Shown here one piece after another: positions 62,755-64,000 of a stretch of DNA of 64,000 nucleotides. Positions within the stretch are counted from its first letter, which is position 1, and every line of letters starts with the position of its first letter. The translations under genes were made by a program, and so were the position numbers. A model generated the notes under the pieces. It was not told where the DNA came from, did no database searches, and saw nothing but the letters and a program-made list of their open reading frames with translations. The stretch comes from CAYVRJ01 sp964453645 (GTDB lineage: Bacteria > Bacillota > Clostridia > Christensenellales > JAWKQI01), in assembly GCA_964453645.1 (NCBI GenBank), contig CAYVRJ010000002.1, positions 1-64,000 of the forward strand, read 5' to 3'.

Positions 62755-64000
62755 ATGAGTTCAATTTTGATAGTAGACGATGAAGAACTTGTCAGAGGTG
62801 CCATTCTTGAAACCATAGACTTTGCGAAGATTGGGTTCCATCAGGTGTGGGAAGCAGAAGACGGTGAACTGGCATACGACATCGTTTGCGAACGACATCC
62901 CGATATCGTTATGACGGATATCAGAATGCCCTTCATGGATGGACTGGAGCTAGCAGAAAAAATAAAAGAAAATTTCCCCAACACAAAGATCATCATCCTC
63001 ACGGGCCATGATGAATTCGAATACGCTAAAAAGGCGTTAAAGTTGGGTGTATCTGATTATATCGTTAAGCCAATTAAACCAAACGAGCTGACGGAACTGT
63101 TGTATGCATCGGCCCTTTCCCTGGAAGAGGAGCGGAGTGCACGGCTGGAACAAACTAAAATTAAACGTCAATTGAGAGAGAGCCTGCCACTCATGCAGGA
63201 ACGAGCACTCAATGCCCTGCTGGCAGGGGATACCGAGGGTCTTGCACAAAAGCTGCAAAATGCAGACTTAGATATCTTAAAAAAGCAGAGTTATTGTCTT
63301 GCAGCCGTGGAGGCACAGCTTCGCAACCCCGAAGTGATGCGCATAGAGATTTCCCGCCTCATACCCGATCACTGTATTTTGTTTGCAGATGCCCAGCACA
63401 GGCAAATGCTGCTCTTTGTGGAGGAGTGCGATGAGCAAACAATTGCTGAAATCCTTGGCAATATTGTGGATCGGTTAACTGCAAAGGGTGTGGAAAATTG
63501 CAGGTGTGGTTTTTCACAAGTGGTGGACGATATCACAAAACTAAAAGATGCATACGAGGAGTGTTTGAGTGCCATTGGACAAGGGGTCACCAAAACATCT
63601 GGGGTATTCCGGTATGACGCTATGATTTCCCGGACAAGTTTTGTTTATCCCAAGGAGGAAGTGCTGTCGGTACTCAACGCCGTTGAGCTGAACCTTCCAT
63701 ATGCCTTACCTTTGAGCACACTCCACGAAACATTAGCCAATCAGCAGGGGGTAACCCTGTCTGAGCTTCGGTTGGTCTTTGCGGATGTTATCAACGGCAT
63801 ACATAAAATTTTGCTGAACTTTAAGTGTGAGATTCCCGAAGAGTTGAGGAAGTTGGAGACACCCCACTTTAAACTGCTCAACTTAGACGACATGCAAGAA
63901 AAACTCAACGAAACACTGTCAACCGTATCTGAGCTCTTGGCAGACAACAAAATATCCAGAAAGAAAATGATCGTTGCGGGAGCAAAGCAATACATTCAAA
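62755..64000 (+). CDS. AraC-type (YesN-like) response regulator, cut at the window end
   Basis: The frame is open from ATG 62755 to the last base, at least 415 residues. The receiver domain reads ILIVDDEELVRGAILETIDF, phosphoacceptor IVMTDIRMPFMDGLELAEKI and IVKPIKP. A long helical linker follows (YesN/two-component AraC type), and the expected C-terminal AraC HTH would lie beyond the edge, near MIVAGAKQYIQ. GGAGAG precedes the start. Its sensor kinase is not in the window. Confidence 0.85.
   Translation, partial: MSSILIVDDEELVRGAILETIDFAKIGFHQVWEAEDGELAYDIVCERHPDIVMTDIRMPFMDGLELAEKIKENFPNTKIIILTGHDEFEYAKKALKLGVSDYIVKPIKPNELTELLYASALSLEEERSARLEQTKIKRQLRESLPLMQERALNALLAGDTEGLAQKLQNADLDILKKQSYCLAAVEAQLRNPEVMRIEISRLIPDHCILFADAQHRQMLLFVEECDEQTIAEILGNIVDRLTAKGVENCRCGFSQVVDDITKLKDAYEECLSAIGQGVTKTSGVFRYDAMISRTSFVYPKEEVLSVLNAVELNLPYALPLSTLHETLANQQGVTLSELRLVFADVINGIHKILLNFKCEIPEELRKLETPHFKLLNLDDMQEKLNETLSTVSELLADNKISRKKMIVAGAKQYIQ

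Overview
The window looks like a chromosome segment of an anaerobic, Gram-positive member of the Clostridia (Bacillota). This rests on the core order ftsK/spoIIIE - rimO - pgsA - recA, on purine-rich Shine-Dalgarno sites with frequent TTG/GTG starts, on AgrC-like GHKL kinases paired with LytTR regulators, and on many flavin and 4Fe-4S proteins. Base composition is moderate. I saw no rRNA, tRNA, CRISPR array or intact insertion sequence.

Region 1 (1-13.1 kb) is an accessory signalling island. It holds an ankyrin protein, a MraZ-like/FtsZ-like fusion, a convergent MraZ-like/leucine-rich-repeat/helical-repeat protein, decayed WG-repeat and metallophosphoesterase genes, a helical-repeat protein, and an overlapping trio (HTH protein, FHA-zinc ribbon-kinase, kinase-beta propeller). 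An HD hydrolase and a small membrane protein close it. Most transcription units start with the same upstream signature: GAAACTTT, a second GAAAC 13 nt later, and a TATAcT-like -10 box 35-36 nt after the first GAAAC. This is the least conventional part of the window.

Region 2 (13.2-23.0 kb) is a LacI-controlled catabolic cluster. A regulator precedes two tandem promoters with matched operators. These lead into a sensory-rhodopsin-transducer-like protein, two creatinase-like M24 proteins that have lost metal ligands, a class-2 sugar ABC transporter (ATPase, two permeases, RhaS/LsrB-like lipoprotein) and a phosphotriesterase-family hydrolase. The genes probably import a carbohydrate-like compound and hydrolyse it.

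Region 3 (23.4-40.2 kb) mixes small units: an AgrC/LytTR pair, a YbjQ protein, a serine hydrolase with membrane tail, a MerR regulator with a flavodoxin-ferredoxin protein, and a membrane-anchored kinase with MORN and propeller repeats followed by two lipoproteins. Next come a divergent ferredoxin/Crp pair, a second LytTR/AgrC pair, a FlxA-like protein, a LURP-one protein, and a YbaK-DsbA-ACT operon. LytTR-type direct repeats occur at matched positions before the kinase and one lipoprotein, which suggests that the second LytTR system controls cell-envelope genes.

Region 4 (40.2-52.4 kb) holds a DUF5131 protein and a TetR-controlled run of two ABC-2 export modules (one ATPase and two permeases each), with a methyltransferase and a nitroreductase between them. 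An FMN reductase, a four-cysteine small protein and a calcium-type P-ATPase follow.

Region 5 (52.4-64 kb) starts with a free-standing structured element between divergent promoters, then a lipoprotein with a duplicated domain. The housekeeping block follows: ftsK, rimO, pgsA, recA, a 35-residue lipoprotein reading frame, asnA and asnS. A convergent TlpA-like thioredoxin and a response regulator cut by the window end complete it.
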